From NCBI RefSeq assembly GCF_004795255.1, contig NZ_SSBQ01000002.1:1035001-1099000 (forward strand): 64,000 nt of DNA, given 5' to 3'. The position numbers and the translations under genes are program-made. Position 1 is the stretch's first letter, and each line of letters begins with the position of its first letter. Shown piece after piece: positions 1-8,485 of this stretch. Origin of the DNA: Streptomyces sp. RKND-216 (GTDB lineage Bacteria > Actinomycetota > Actinomycetes > Streptomycetales > Streptomycetaceae). The notes beneath the pieces are model-generated. The model was not told where the DNA came from. It searched no databases and was given only the letters and a program-made list of their open reading frames with translations.

Positions 1-3000
1 GTGACGCGCCGCCCGGGGACGGGCCACATACGGGCCCAGTCCACCTCGTGACCGCGCAACCACTGGTCCACGACCCGGGCGGGGTCACCGTCGGCAGCCC
101 CCGCTGCGGGGTCGGCGACGCCCGTCCGCAGGTCGGAACCGGCCTGCCCGTCGAGGAAGCGGCCAAGGCCGGCGACCGCCCCGGGCAGGGTCCGGGCGGT
201 CAGGGCAAGCCGGTGGGCGTGAGGTACTCGCCCGGTCTGCAGGGTCCAGGCGACATCCGGGAGGTTCAGGTTCGCGGCGTGCGTGGTCAGGTGGTCACAC
301 AGCGTTCGTGCGGCGGTGGCGAGGCGCTCGCGGGTGTCGGCGGAGAGCAGCAGGAGCCGGCGGGTGTCGGGGCCTCCGGCATCGTGGTCGAACGTCGCGG
401 ACTCGGGGACCGCGTCCGCCGCCTGCTCGCGGTCGGGGGGACGGGACGTCAGGATCGCATGACCGTACGAGCCGGTGGCCCCGACAGCATTGACGAGAGC
501 GGTGCGACGGCCGTCTGCCGCCTTCTCCGTCCAGGGGCGGCCGCGGTCCACCACCTCGACGGGGAGAGCGGCCCAGTCGACGAGGTCGTTGCGGCGGCGG
601 GCGACCGTGGTGGGTGCGATGGTGCCGTGACGCATCTGGAGGAGGACCTTGATGACCTGGGAGAGGCCCGAGGCCGCCTCCAGGTGCCCGATGTTGGGTT
701 TGAGGGTACCGACGGGGAGGCGCGGTGCGTCGCCGGACGTCGCGAAGACCTCGCTGAGGGCCTCCAGTTCGGCGACGTCCGCGATGCCGGATCCGGCGGC
801 CGCGCACTCCACGTAGTCGATGTCCCCGGGGGCTGAGCCCGCCTCGGCGAGGGCTCGCGAGAGCGAGTCGGCGAGCCGCTCGGCACGGGGCGCACCGTAG
901 CGGGGGGCCCGTCCGACGTGGGACATCCGGGTGCCTTCCACGAGTCCGTGGACGACGTCGCCCGCGTCTGTGGCCGCTGCCGCGGGGCGCAGCAACAACG
1001 CTGCTACGCCTTCGCCCGGGTACCAGCCCGACCCGTCGGCGGGGAAGGCTTCCGGAGTGCCGGACGTCGCGAGCAGTTCCATGCCCTCCAGGAGTCCCCA
1101 GTGGTAGGGGTGCGCGAGCAGGTTGGCCGCCCCGACGACGGCCGCCCCGCATTCGCCTCGCCGCAGGCTCTCCACCGCCAGGTGGAGGGCGGCCAGGGAG
1201 GACGCGCATGAGGTGTCGACGGCCATGCTGGGGCCTTGGAAGTCGAAGAAGTGGGAGATCCTGTTGGGGACGTCGGACGCGGTCGCCGGTGTCCGTGCCG
1301 GGCCTCCGTCGGCCCAGTGGTCGGCACCGCGCAGCCGGTGGTCCTGCCACATCGTGCCGATGAACACTCCGACCCGCCCGGCCGACAGGCGCAGCGACTC
1401 GGCTGTGTGCCCGGCGTCCTCCAGGCACCTCCACACCGCCTCCAGCAGGAGCCGGGCCTGCGGGTCCACGAAGGGCGCCTCCGCCGGCGAGACGTGGAAG
1501 AGCAGGCTTTCAAACCGGTCGATGCCGTCGAGGAAGCCACCGCGGGGACGTGTTCCTCCCCGCGCGACCTCACCGCGGGAGGGAGGCACAGGCCCGACGG
1601 CGGACCTTCCGGAGGCCAGATTGTCCCAGAAGGTGTCCAGGTCGTCCGCTCCCGGGAAGCGACCCGCCATGCCGATCACGGCCATCGGTTCCGGCGCGGC
1701 GGGGAGCTGCGGCCACGGCCCGGTCTGTACGGCGGCCACGGTGCCCACCGGTGTCGTCGCGGGGCGGCCGAACGGGGGGCGCAGCCCTGCCGCGGAGCTG
1801 GAGGCGTGGGACGCGGCACCGCCGAGGAATGCCTGGAGGAAGACGTGTCCCTCGTCGAGCCCCAGGGATGTGGCCAGCCCCTCGAAGGAGAGCGCGCCGA
1901 TCGGGCACAGGCCGACACCGGCCGCCGCCTGTCCCATCATCAGCAGCTGCCCCATGTGGCCCGCTTCCAGGGTGAGGTAGCGAAGACTCTCCTCGCCGTA
2001 CAACGGTTCGATGCCGGGGCGTCGGCCGACGAGGTAGATGCCGAAGCGGGAGCGGTCGAACACCTCCCGGTTGTAGACGAAGTGGCCACTGCGCAGGGCG
2101 CGTTGGACAGGGTCGATCCGGCGCAGCACGTGCTCGGACGGGTCGTAGTGGTAGAGCCCCTCATCGATGCCGGTGACGGCGTCAGCCGTCAGATGGAGGT
2201 AGGTCTGCACCGCGTACGTGTCCCCGGCCGAGGGGTGCAGCCGGCGCCTTCCCGACGCGGTGGGGGCGTCCCGGAGAAGGCTGAGCAGGCGGCAGAAGTC
2301 GGCATGCGGTACGGGCCGGTCGAGGAAGTCACGGCGGCTGGCCCGCCAGGCGTAGAGCTCCTCATCGAAGGGCTCGGCGTTCAGGGGCACGACGGGCTCA
2401 CCGGGACGGGCGGGTCGGCTGTTCCAGCGTCCGGCCTTGAAGCGGGCACGCTCCTCCGGCGAGAAGAAGTCCACGGGTCCCGGCCCGTCCTCCCGCGAGC
2501 CGCTGTGCGGCGCCCGGACCGGCGGCTGTTCACCGTCCTCCGGGCGCTCGTCGTCGCCCCGGCCTTCGGACGTCGAAGATTCGGCAGGTCGAGCGACGGC
2601 GGCCACTTCGTCCGTCGCCCCCCGGTGCAGTCGGCTTGCGATGGCGGTGACGTATGGCTTGTCGAGCAGGGCCGACACCGGTATCCGCTGGTGGTGGCGG
2701 CGTTGCAGGGTGCCCGAAACCTGCACCATGGTGAAGGAGGTGGCCCCCTGATCCCACAGGTCGGCCTCGGGGTCCACCTGGGGCACGCCGAGGGCGTCGG
2801 CGAAGAGACCCGCTATTTCGTCGCGCAGTTCATCGAGTGACGGGCCCGCGGATGCCGCAGCGATGCGGGTATCCGCCACCGTGCCTGGCTCGTCCCCGTG
2901 CGACTCGTCCGGAGGAGCGTCCCCTGGCGCCTCGCCCGACGCGGCCGGCACGGCCCGTTCGCCCGGCTCCGGCGGCCCGGGGACCGGCCACGGCAGGGCT

Positions 3001-6000
3001 TGGCGATCCAGCTTGCCGTTCGCCGTGGCGGGGAAGGAGCGCAGGTAGCCGAAGAAGTTCGGGACCATGTAGTCGGGCAGCGCGGCTGCAGCATGAGCCC
3101 GCAGCGCGCGCGGGGCGGGTGCCGCACCGCGGGGGACGACGTAAGCGACGAGCGTACGTTCCTCCCCTTCCCCGCGGCTGACGACCACGACGTCCTTGAC
3201 CGCGTCGTGGAGCCGCAGGCGGTGCTCGATCTCTCCCAGCTCCACGCGGAAGCCGCGGATCTTGACCTGGCCGTCCGCCCGGCCGTGGAGGCACAGGTTG
3301 CCGTCAGGGAAATACGACGCCCGGTCCCCCGTCCGGTACAGCCGCTCGGCCGGGTCGTCGTGGAACGGGTCCGGGAGGAACCTCTCGCTGGTCAGCTCCG
3401 GTTGGTTCACGTAGCCGAGCGCGAGACACTCGCCGCCGATGTACAGGTCGCCCTCGACGCCCACCGGGCAGGGCTGCATTGAGTCGTCCAGGACGTGGTA
3501 GCGGCAGTTGTCCAAGGGCCTGCCGTACGGGATGCTGCGCCACTCCGGGTCGATGTCGCGGATGGGGAACCAGTTCGACCAGACGGTCGCCTCGGTCGCG
3601 CCGCCGAGGCTGACCAGATCGGCCCGTGGAAACGCGGCACGCACGTCGCCGGGGAGCGAGAGGGGAGTGAAGTCGCCGCTGAGGAACACCAGGCGCAGGG
3701 TCTCGGTGCCGGCGCTGCCATGGTGGTCGGCGAGCAGCGGAGCGATCTGGGCCAGCGTGGTGGGTGCCGAGTTCCAGAAGGTGACGGGCTCGCTCAGGAG
3801 AACGTCGAGCAGCAGCGCGGGGTCGCGCTGCTGCTCCTCGTCGGCGATGTACAGCCCGGCACCGTATCCGAGCAGACCGAAGACGTCGAAGACGGACAGG
3901 TCGAACCCGAGCGAGGTCACGCAGAGGCCGAGGTCCGAGGCGTCGAAGGCGAAGGTGCGCCGAGCCCAGTCGAGCAGGTTGAGGACCGGCCGGTGCGCGA
4001 CAGCCACGCCCTTGGGGCGTCCGGTGCTGCCCGAAGTGAAGATGATGTACGCGGTCTGGTGTGGTTCGGCCACCGGTTCGGGATCGGAGCTGTCGGCCTC
4101 CGGGTCTGCGGGCAGTTCGTCGGCGCGTACCTCGGCCACGCCGTCCGGCGGCAGCCACCCCCGCCGGTCGGAGGTGGTGACCACGGTCGCGCACCCGGCC
4201 TCTTCCAGGACGACGGCGGCACGTTCGGCGGGAAGCCCTGGTTCGATGGGGAGGTAGACGCCGCCGGCCTTGAGGACGCCGAGGACCGCGGCGACCATCA
4301 GGGGGCCGCGGGGGAGGCTCACCGCCACCACCGTCTCGGGGCCGACGTCCCTACTGCGAAGCTCTCGAGCGAGACGATTGGCCCGCTGGTTCACCTCGCG
4401 GAAGGTCATGCTGCCACCGCGCCAGCGCAGCGCGACAGCCTCCGAGGTGAGACGGGCACGTTCCTCGAAGGCGGTGTGGATGAGCCGATCGCCGTCGAAC
4501 TCGTGCGCGGTGTCGTTCCATTCGTGCAGGATCACCCGGCGTTCCTCCTCGGTGAGGGGCGCCGGCCCTTCAACCGCCGGAGAGTCCCACTCCTCCTCGG
4601 TGACGAGGTGCTGCACCGCAGCGCCGTAGGCGGAGAACCACTCCTGCAGGTCGGCCTCGTCGAAGTCGGATTGCCGGACGTCCCAGCAGTAGTGGAGCGT
4701 TCCGTCGTCCTCCACGGTCGTGATGCAGTCGAGGGAGACGTTGGGTGTGCAGGTGCGCCACTCCCCCTGTCGGACACCGTCCGGCAGGGGGTCGCCGGTC
4801 AGGTCGAGGACGGACGTGTAGACGACGGGGTGGCCCGTCTCTCCCGTCGCCGTCCGGCGGCGCAGCTGCGCCAGACCGCTGGTCGGTACCGCCGCGTCGC
4901 TCGTGAGGGCTGTGAGGTGGGCACGGGCCCGCTCGGTGAACGGCAGGTCGCCCGACGGACGCGCCAGCCAGCTGAGCGCCGTGAACTCCCCGGGGCGGTA
5001 CGCCGCGTCGGGACCGTCCCAGCGCACCACCGGTACCGCGAAATCCCCGTCGTGGTACAGGGAGAGGATGTCCGTGAACGCGGTGAGGAGTGCGGCGTCC
5101 GGTGTCAGGCCGTGCCGTGCGGCGCGGTCGGTGAAGGCGGTCCAACCGGCGACGCGGCCCTGCAGGCGGATCCGTCGGGGTTCGGCTCCGTCGTCCGCCG
5201 GGCCGCCAAGTACCGGCCCGGACGGCAAGCCGGCGAGGGCCTGCTCCCAGTGGGCGCGCCATTCGCTCTGCTCGGGGGCCGCGCGACGATCGCGGAGGGC
5301 CCTGAGGTGCCGCTCGTACGGTTCGCCGGTCTCCGGGGTGCTCTGGGGCCGGGCGTACAGCCGCATCAGCGAGCGCCCCAGAGCGTGGATGCTGACCGCG
5401 TCCGCGAGTGTGAGGTCCAGGCACAGGTGGACGGTGTCGTGGTCCTCGCCCCGGGTGAGGCGAAGGTCCCACTGCGGCCGGCGTGCGGGTGGGAAAGGCG
5501 TCGCCATCATCGCCTCCCTGGTCTCTTCGACGCTCGCGCCCTCGATGACCGGGATCGTCCACTCCTCGGGGGCCCACGCGGAGACGTCGACGGCACCGTC
5601 CAGGGTGACCGCGGAGCGGAGGACGTCGTGGGCGGCCGCGAGACGCACGAGTGCGGCTTCGAGCCGCACCAGGTCGACAGTTCCGGGCACTTCGTAGGAG
5701 ACGTACACCTGACAACCGCTCCAGGTCTGTCGCTCCGCGGTACGACGGGCCACGTAGTAGGCTTGCTGGAGCTCGTTGAGCGGGCGTCGTTCGCGTTCGT
5801 TCGAGTCACCCGCGAGGGTCCGCAGGGCGTTGCGGAACGCTGCGAACGCCGCGTCCGGGACGCCCGGCAGGAGCATCGCGTCAGCGACGTCCCAACGCAG
5901 TTCCAGCCCGCCGGATCGCTCCCACATCTGGTGGTCCAGCCACACACCGCTCGTCTGGCTGGTGGCGTACACCAAGGCGTCGGCGAAGCCCCGCTCGCGC

Positions 6001-7430
6001 TGCGGGGCGGCGGCGTCGAGCATGCTGGTGAAGACCACGGGGGAGGCATCCGCGCCTCGGCCGCGCAGGGCGCGCCGGGCCGTGACGCCGCAGACCGCGG
6101 AGTGTTCCAGCGCGTTCCACAACTCCTGATGGGTCTGCCGTGCCGCTTCCTCCAGGGTGAGTTCGTTGGGAAGGACGGCCTCCACCGCGACCGTGCTCGT
6201 GAAGGGCCCGACGAGTTGGTCGGCGCCCGACGGCAGGAGGGTGCGTCGGCTAGTGGTGATGGTGACGGAGAACGGCTCAAACGCCCCGCATCGGGCCAGC
6301 GCCTCGGTGAAGAGGGTCAGCACCAGCGAGGTGGGGGTGACGCCGAACGCGGCGGCGCGCCGGCGCACGGCGCTCCACTCCGCGGGTGTCAGCCGGTCGG
6401 AGCGCGCGCGGCGTCGCAGCCCGGGGGCACCCGGCGGGCGTGGCGCGACGTCGTCCCGCACCACGGCGGGGGGCCCGGGGAGTTCGGCCAGCCGGGACGT
6501 CCAGTGGGCGAGCGCCCGACGGTGGCCGGCGGTGTGCGTGCGGTCGGCGAGTGCGACCAGGCAGTCCCGTGCTGTGTACGGAGGCGAGGGGAGGACCTGA
6601 TCGAGGTCCTCGTACAGGGCCTTCCACTGGGCGGCCAGCAGGTCCAACCCGGCTCCGTCAGTGATGAGAGCGTCGATGCTCCAGTGCACCCGGGCGTGCC
6701 CGTCGGCGCGGCGCGTCACCTCGACAGCGAAGAGCACGGAGGCGTCGGAACCGAAACAGGCGTGGGACATCCTTGCGCGGGTGCGGGCCGCGCGGAGGTC
6801 GAAGTCGTCGGGCTCCGCGGCCGGGTCCGGTTCCGAGACGGGAATCTCCCAGCGGGGCCCCACGGTGAGGATCTGCTGCCTGCCGTCGTCGGTGCGTGCG
6901 GACCGGAGCATTTCGTGGTGCTCGATCAGACGCTGCCAGGCGGCGCGGAGTCGGCCCGTGTCGAGCGCGGGCACGTCGAACTCACGATAGAGGTGGCAGC
7001 CGACGGGGTCGTCCGTGAGCTCGGGCGTGCGGCCGGCAAGGTACGCCTGCTGGAGCGGGGTGAGCGGGAAGGGGTCCGACGCCCGGGCAGGGTCGGCGGT
7101 CACGGTCACCAAGTGGCCGCCCGTCTCGCCCGCCGACCCTTCCTGTTCGGCAAGTTCTGCCGCCCTCGCCCCGAACTCGCCGAGTGTGGCTGCCTCCGTG
7201 AACCAGCCGAGGGGTGTTTCGATGCCGAAGTCTTCCTGCAGCGCGAGCCAGAGACGGGCAGTCGTCATCGAGTCGAGTCCCAGGCCCTTCAGTTGCGTGT
7301 CTGGGGTGACGGCTGTCTCGCCGGGCCGCAACCCGGTCAGCAACCGGCTGAGCGTCTCCCCTATACGCACTGGCAGGGGGTCGTCTGCCCGCGTGTGCTC
7401 GCCGGGCTCAGGACCGGATGCGACCGCCAT
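1..7430 (-). CDS. lnmI-like: Hybrid NRPS-PKS, LnmI-like, partial (C-terminus beyond left edge)
   Basis: One uninterrupted minus-strand frame from an ATG at 7430, with a GGGGGAG ribosome site, to the window edge (at least 2476 residues). Domains in order: carrier (Ser54 in GLDSMTT); Cy1 (about 120-545: FPLTPLQQAY, PVVFTS, VWLDHQ, but DALITDGAG has Gly for the last Ser of DxxxxDxxS); Cy2 (about 547-960: intact DLTLADAVS, PVVYTS, degraded VWLDHQ-type motif); A domain (about 964-1475: FTSGSTGRPKGV; pocket read as D-L-F-N-F-S-L-V-W-K, close to the cysteine code DLYNLSLIWK); PCP (about 1530-1600); SagB/nitroreductase-like FMN oxidase (about 1650-1885, thiazoline to thiazole); KS (from about 1914; Cys2075 in DTSCASS, intact KPNIGH, but the usual His of HGTGT is Ala near 2210). 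A post-KS linker follows with no AT, so this is an AT-less assembly line. Predicted role: add and cyclise cysteine onto an aminoacyl starter, oxidise it to a thiazole, and pass it to PKS modules. Confidence 0.93.
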   Translation of the reverse strand, partial: MAVASGPEPGEHTRADDPLPVRIGETLSRLLTGLRPGETAVTPDTQLKGLGLDSMTTARLWLALQEDFGIETPLGWFTEAATLGEFGARAAELAEQEGSAGETGGHLVTVTADPARASDPFPLTPLQQAYLAGRTPELTDDPVGCHLYREFDVPALDTGRLRAAWQRLIEHHEMLRSARTDDGRQQILTVGPRWEIPVSEPDPAAEPDDFDLRAARTRARMSHACFGSDASVLFAVEVTRRADGHARVHWSIDALITDGAGLDLLAAQWKALYEDLDQVLPSPPYTARDCLVALADRTHTAGHRRALAHWTSRLAELPGPPAVVRDDVAPRPPGAPGLRRRARSDRLTPAEWSAVRRRAAAFGVTPTSLVLTLFTEALARCGAFEPFSVTITTSRRTLLPSGADQLVGPFTSTVAVEAVLPNELTLEEAARQTHQELWNALEHSAVCGVTARRALRGRGADASPVVFTSMLDAAAPQRERGFADALVYATSQTSGVWLDHQMWERSGGLELRWDVADAMLLPGVPDAAFAAFRNALRTLAGDSNERERRPLNELQQAYYVARRTAERQTWSGCQVYVSYEVPGTVDLVRLEAALVRLAAAHDVLRSAVTLDGAVDVSAWAPEEWTIPVIEGASVEETREAMMATPFPPARRPQWDLRLTRGEDHDTVHLCLDLTLADAVSIHALGRSLMRLYARPQSTPETGEPYERHLRALRDRRAAPEQSEWRAHWEQALAGLPSGPVLGGPADDGAEPRRIRLQGRVAGWTAFTDRAARHGLTPDAALLTAFTDILSLYHDGDFAVPVVRWDGPDAAYRPGEFTALSWLARPSGDLPFTERARAHLTALTSDAAVPTSGLAQLRRRTATGETGHPVVYTSVLDLTGDPLPDGVRQGEWRTCTPNVSLDCITTVEDDGTLHYCWDVRQSDFDEADLQEWFSAYGAAVQHLVTEEEWDSPAVEGPAPLTEEERRVILHEWNDTAHEFDGDRLIHTAFEERARLTSEAVALRWRGGSMTFREVNQRANRLARELRSRDVGPETVVAVSLPRGPLMVAAVLGVLKAGGVYLPIEPGLPAERAAVVLEEAGCATVVTTSDRRGWLPPDGVAEVRADELPADPEADSSDPEPVAEPHQTAYIIFTSGSTGRPKGVAVAHRPVLNLLDWARRTFAFDASDLGLCVTSLGFDLSVFDVFGLLGYGAGLYIADEEQQRDPALLLDVLLSEPVTFWNSAPTTLAQIAPLLADHHGSAGTETLRLVFLSGDFTPLSLPGDVRAAFPRADLVSLGGATEATVWSNWFPIRDIDPEWRSIPYGRPLDNCRYHVLDDSMQPCPVGVEGDLYIGGECLALGYVNQPELTSERFLPDPFHDDPAERLYRTGDRASYFPDGNLCLHGRADGQVKIRGFRVELGEIEHRLRLHDAVKDVVVVSRGEGEERTLVAYVVPRGAAPAPRALRAHAAAALPDYMVPNFFGYLRSFPATANGKLDRQALPWPVPGPPEPGERAVPAASGEAPGDAPPDESHGDEPGTVADTRIAAASAGPSLDELRDEIAGLFADALGVPQVDPEADLWDQGATSFTMVQVSGTLQRRHHQRIPVSALLDKPYVTAIASRLHRGATDEVAAVARPAESSTSEGRGDDERPEDGEQPPVRAPHSGSREDGPGPVDFFSPEERARFKAGRWNSRPARPGEPVVPLNAEPFDEELYAWRASRRDFLDRPVPHADFCRLLSLLRDAPTASGRRRLHPSAGDTYAVQTYLHLTADAVTGIDEGLYHYDPSEHVLRRIDPVQRALRSGHFVYNREVFDRSRFGIYLVGRRPGIEPLYGEESLRYLTLEAGHMGQLLMMGQAAAGVGLCPIGALSFEGLATSLGLDEGHVFLQAFLGGAASHASSSAAGLRPPFGRPATTPVGTVAAVQTGPWPQLPAAPEPMAVIGMAGRFPGADDLDTFWDNLASGRSAVGPVPPSRGEVARGGTRPRGGFLDGIDRFESLLFHVSPAEAPFVDPQARLLLEAVWRCLEDAGHTAESLRLSAGRVGVFIGTMWQDHRLRGADHWADGGPARTPATASDVPNRISHFFDFQGPSMAVDTSCASSLAALHLAVESLRRGECGAAVVGAANLLAHPYHWGLLEGMELLATSGTPEAFPADGSGWYPGEGVAALLLRPAAAATDAGDVVHGLVEGTRMSHVGRAPRYGAPRAERLADSLSRALAEAGSAPGDIDYVECAAAGSGIADVAELEALSEVFATSGDAPRLPVGTLKPNIGHLEAASGLSQVIKVLLQMRHGTIAPTTVARRRNDLVDWAALPVEVVDRGRPWTEKAADGRRTALVNAVGATGSYGHAILTSRPPDREQAADAVPESATFDHDAGGPDTRRLLLLSADTRERLATAARTLCDHLTTHAANLNLPDVAWTLQTGRVPHAHRLALTARTLPGAVAGLGRFLDGQAGSDLRTGVADPAAGAADGDPARVVDQWLRGHEVDWARMWPVPGRRV

Positions 7431-7493
7431 GTGTCGTACTCCCCCAGGTGGAAGTGTCTGCCTTGCTCCGACGCAAGCAGCATAGAAAGACAA

Positions 7494-7532
7494 AACCCGT
7501 CTATTCGCTCAGAAGTGAGCAAAAGACGGGTT
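7494..7532 (-). terminator. Intrinsic terminator between the lnmH-like and lnmI-like genes
   Basis: On the minus strand, AACCCGTC (7532-7525) pairs with GACGGGTT (7501-7494), enclosing a second small stem GCTCA/TGAGC, and a T-rich run follows. It lies 23 nt after the stop of the upstream gene and ends that transcript before the NRPS-PKS. The inner stem is also operator A, so terminator and operator overlap. Confidence 0.7.
7507..7520 (-). promoter_or_regulatory. Operator A: predicted Crp/Fnr-type site upstream of the NRPS-PKS
   Basis: On the minus strand this reads GCTCA-CTTC-TGAGC, a perfect 5-N4-5 inverted repeat. A -10 hexamer TATGCT lies at 7484-7479, with its last base 34.5 nt from the dyad centre. 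That puts the predicted start near 7472 and the dyad at about -41.5, the class II Crp/Fnr activator position. The same spacing is seen at operators B and E. The binder is inferred to be the regulator encoded at 15285-15989. Confidence 0.6.
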
Positions 7533-7554
7533 CCGTAAGAGAGTCGAGACGGGG

Positions 7555-8427
7555 TCAGCTCAGCGGAGGGAGGGGCGCGCAGGCCACGTCGCCCATGCTG
7601 CCGTCCACGAAGATGCGGTTCCAGGTGCCGCCGCCCTTCTCGGGCGCGATGATTTCGTCGAGGTAGATGTCTCGGACCTCGTCATCCATGCGCATGTGCA
7701 TGTCGATGAGGTCGTAGTACGCGTTCTCCGAATGCATGTGGATCAGCCAGTGCGTACGGTCGGCCGGGCCGAAAGCCTCCTCGTACAGGAAAGAAGAGGC
7801 GATGCCGGGCAGCCGGGTGTTGATGGACTCCGTGATGCGGCGGGCAAACATCCGCGCCTCCGCGCGAAAAGCGTAGCGGGGCTGAGCCACCCGGTGGATG
7901 ATCAGACCGGCGTTCGCCGAGTGCACCGTGTCCCGCGGGGCCACGGCGGTCTGCTCCTGCGCCGGGGGCACCCGCAGGCCCGGAGTGGCGTCCGCGATCC
8001 GCGTGCCGTCGGGCAGCACCTCGTCGGTCCCGTACATACCCCACCCCTGCGGGATGAGTGCCGTCTCCTCGAAGGACCCGTCGGTGAACATGCCCTGCCA
8101 GTCGGTCTCCGCCGCCGGGCCCTCGTCGCCGTCCAAGAGTGCGGAAACGGCCCTGAAGCCGGCGAGGGACCGCAGGTGGATCATCCAGTGCAGACGGTCC
8201 CGCCGCCCGAAAGCCTCTTCCAAGACGAACACCGTCACCTCACCGGCGTACTTCGTGTTGAGAAACTCGGCCTGAAGCAGCGCGATACGGCGCCCCTCCG
8301 CCCGGTGGGCCTGCTTCAGCTGAGCGGTCCGCTTCACCACCACGCCCGCGTTGGTCGAGTGCAGCAGCGTCTCCGCGCTCACCGACGTCTGCCGGTGCGC
8401 GTGCACGGGAGCCGGGCTCACGGTCAT
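7555..8427 (-). CDS. Unknown protein with two internal repeats, LnmH position
   Basis: 290 residues; the ATG at 8427 is preferred over the GTG at 8433 because GAGGAG sits six bases before it. The protein is two copies of one unit (about 20-95 and 165-280). Each begins HSxNAG followed by a hydrophobic strand, continues with FRAE/HRAE and a helix, then EEAFGxxDRxHWxIHM/L. The C-terminal copy ends GGGTWNRIFVDGS. The strand-helix-strand pattern with EE...DR.HW.IH resembles dimeric alpha-beta barrel proteins (ABM/NIPSNAP type); this is inference from pattern only. A paralogue with the same double-repeat plan lies at 18171-19088. It is the last gene of the hydratase / AT-ER / unknown operon, next to the NRPS-PKS, the place lnmH holds as I remember the leinamycin cluster. 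Function unknown. Confidence 0.85.
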   Translation of the reverse strand: MTVSPAPVHAHRQTSVSAETLLHSTNAGVVVKRTAQLKQAHRAEGRRIALLQAEFLNTKYAGEVTVFVLEEAFGRRDRLHWMIHLRSLAGFRAVSALLDGDEGPAAETDWQGMFTDGSFEETALIPQGWGMYGTDEVLPDGTRIADATPGLRVPPAQEQTAVAPRDTVHSANAGLIIHRVAQPRYAFRAEARMFARRITESINTRLPGIASSFLYEEAFGPADRTHWLIHMHSENAYYDLIDMHMRMDDEVRDIYLDEIIAPEKGGGTWNRIFVDGSMGDVACAPLPPLS

Positions 8428-8485
8428 CTTCACTCCTCGGTCTCGGTCCTCGATCGGCGCGTGCCCGGTCGGGCTCCGCCGGACA

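Noticed and set aside
3495..7538. Plus-strand open frame of 1347 codons.
   Set aside because: It is antisense to the NRPS-PKS and has no domain signal. Very long empty frames opposite GC-rich genes are normal in Streptomyces.
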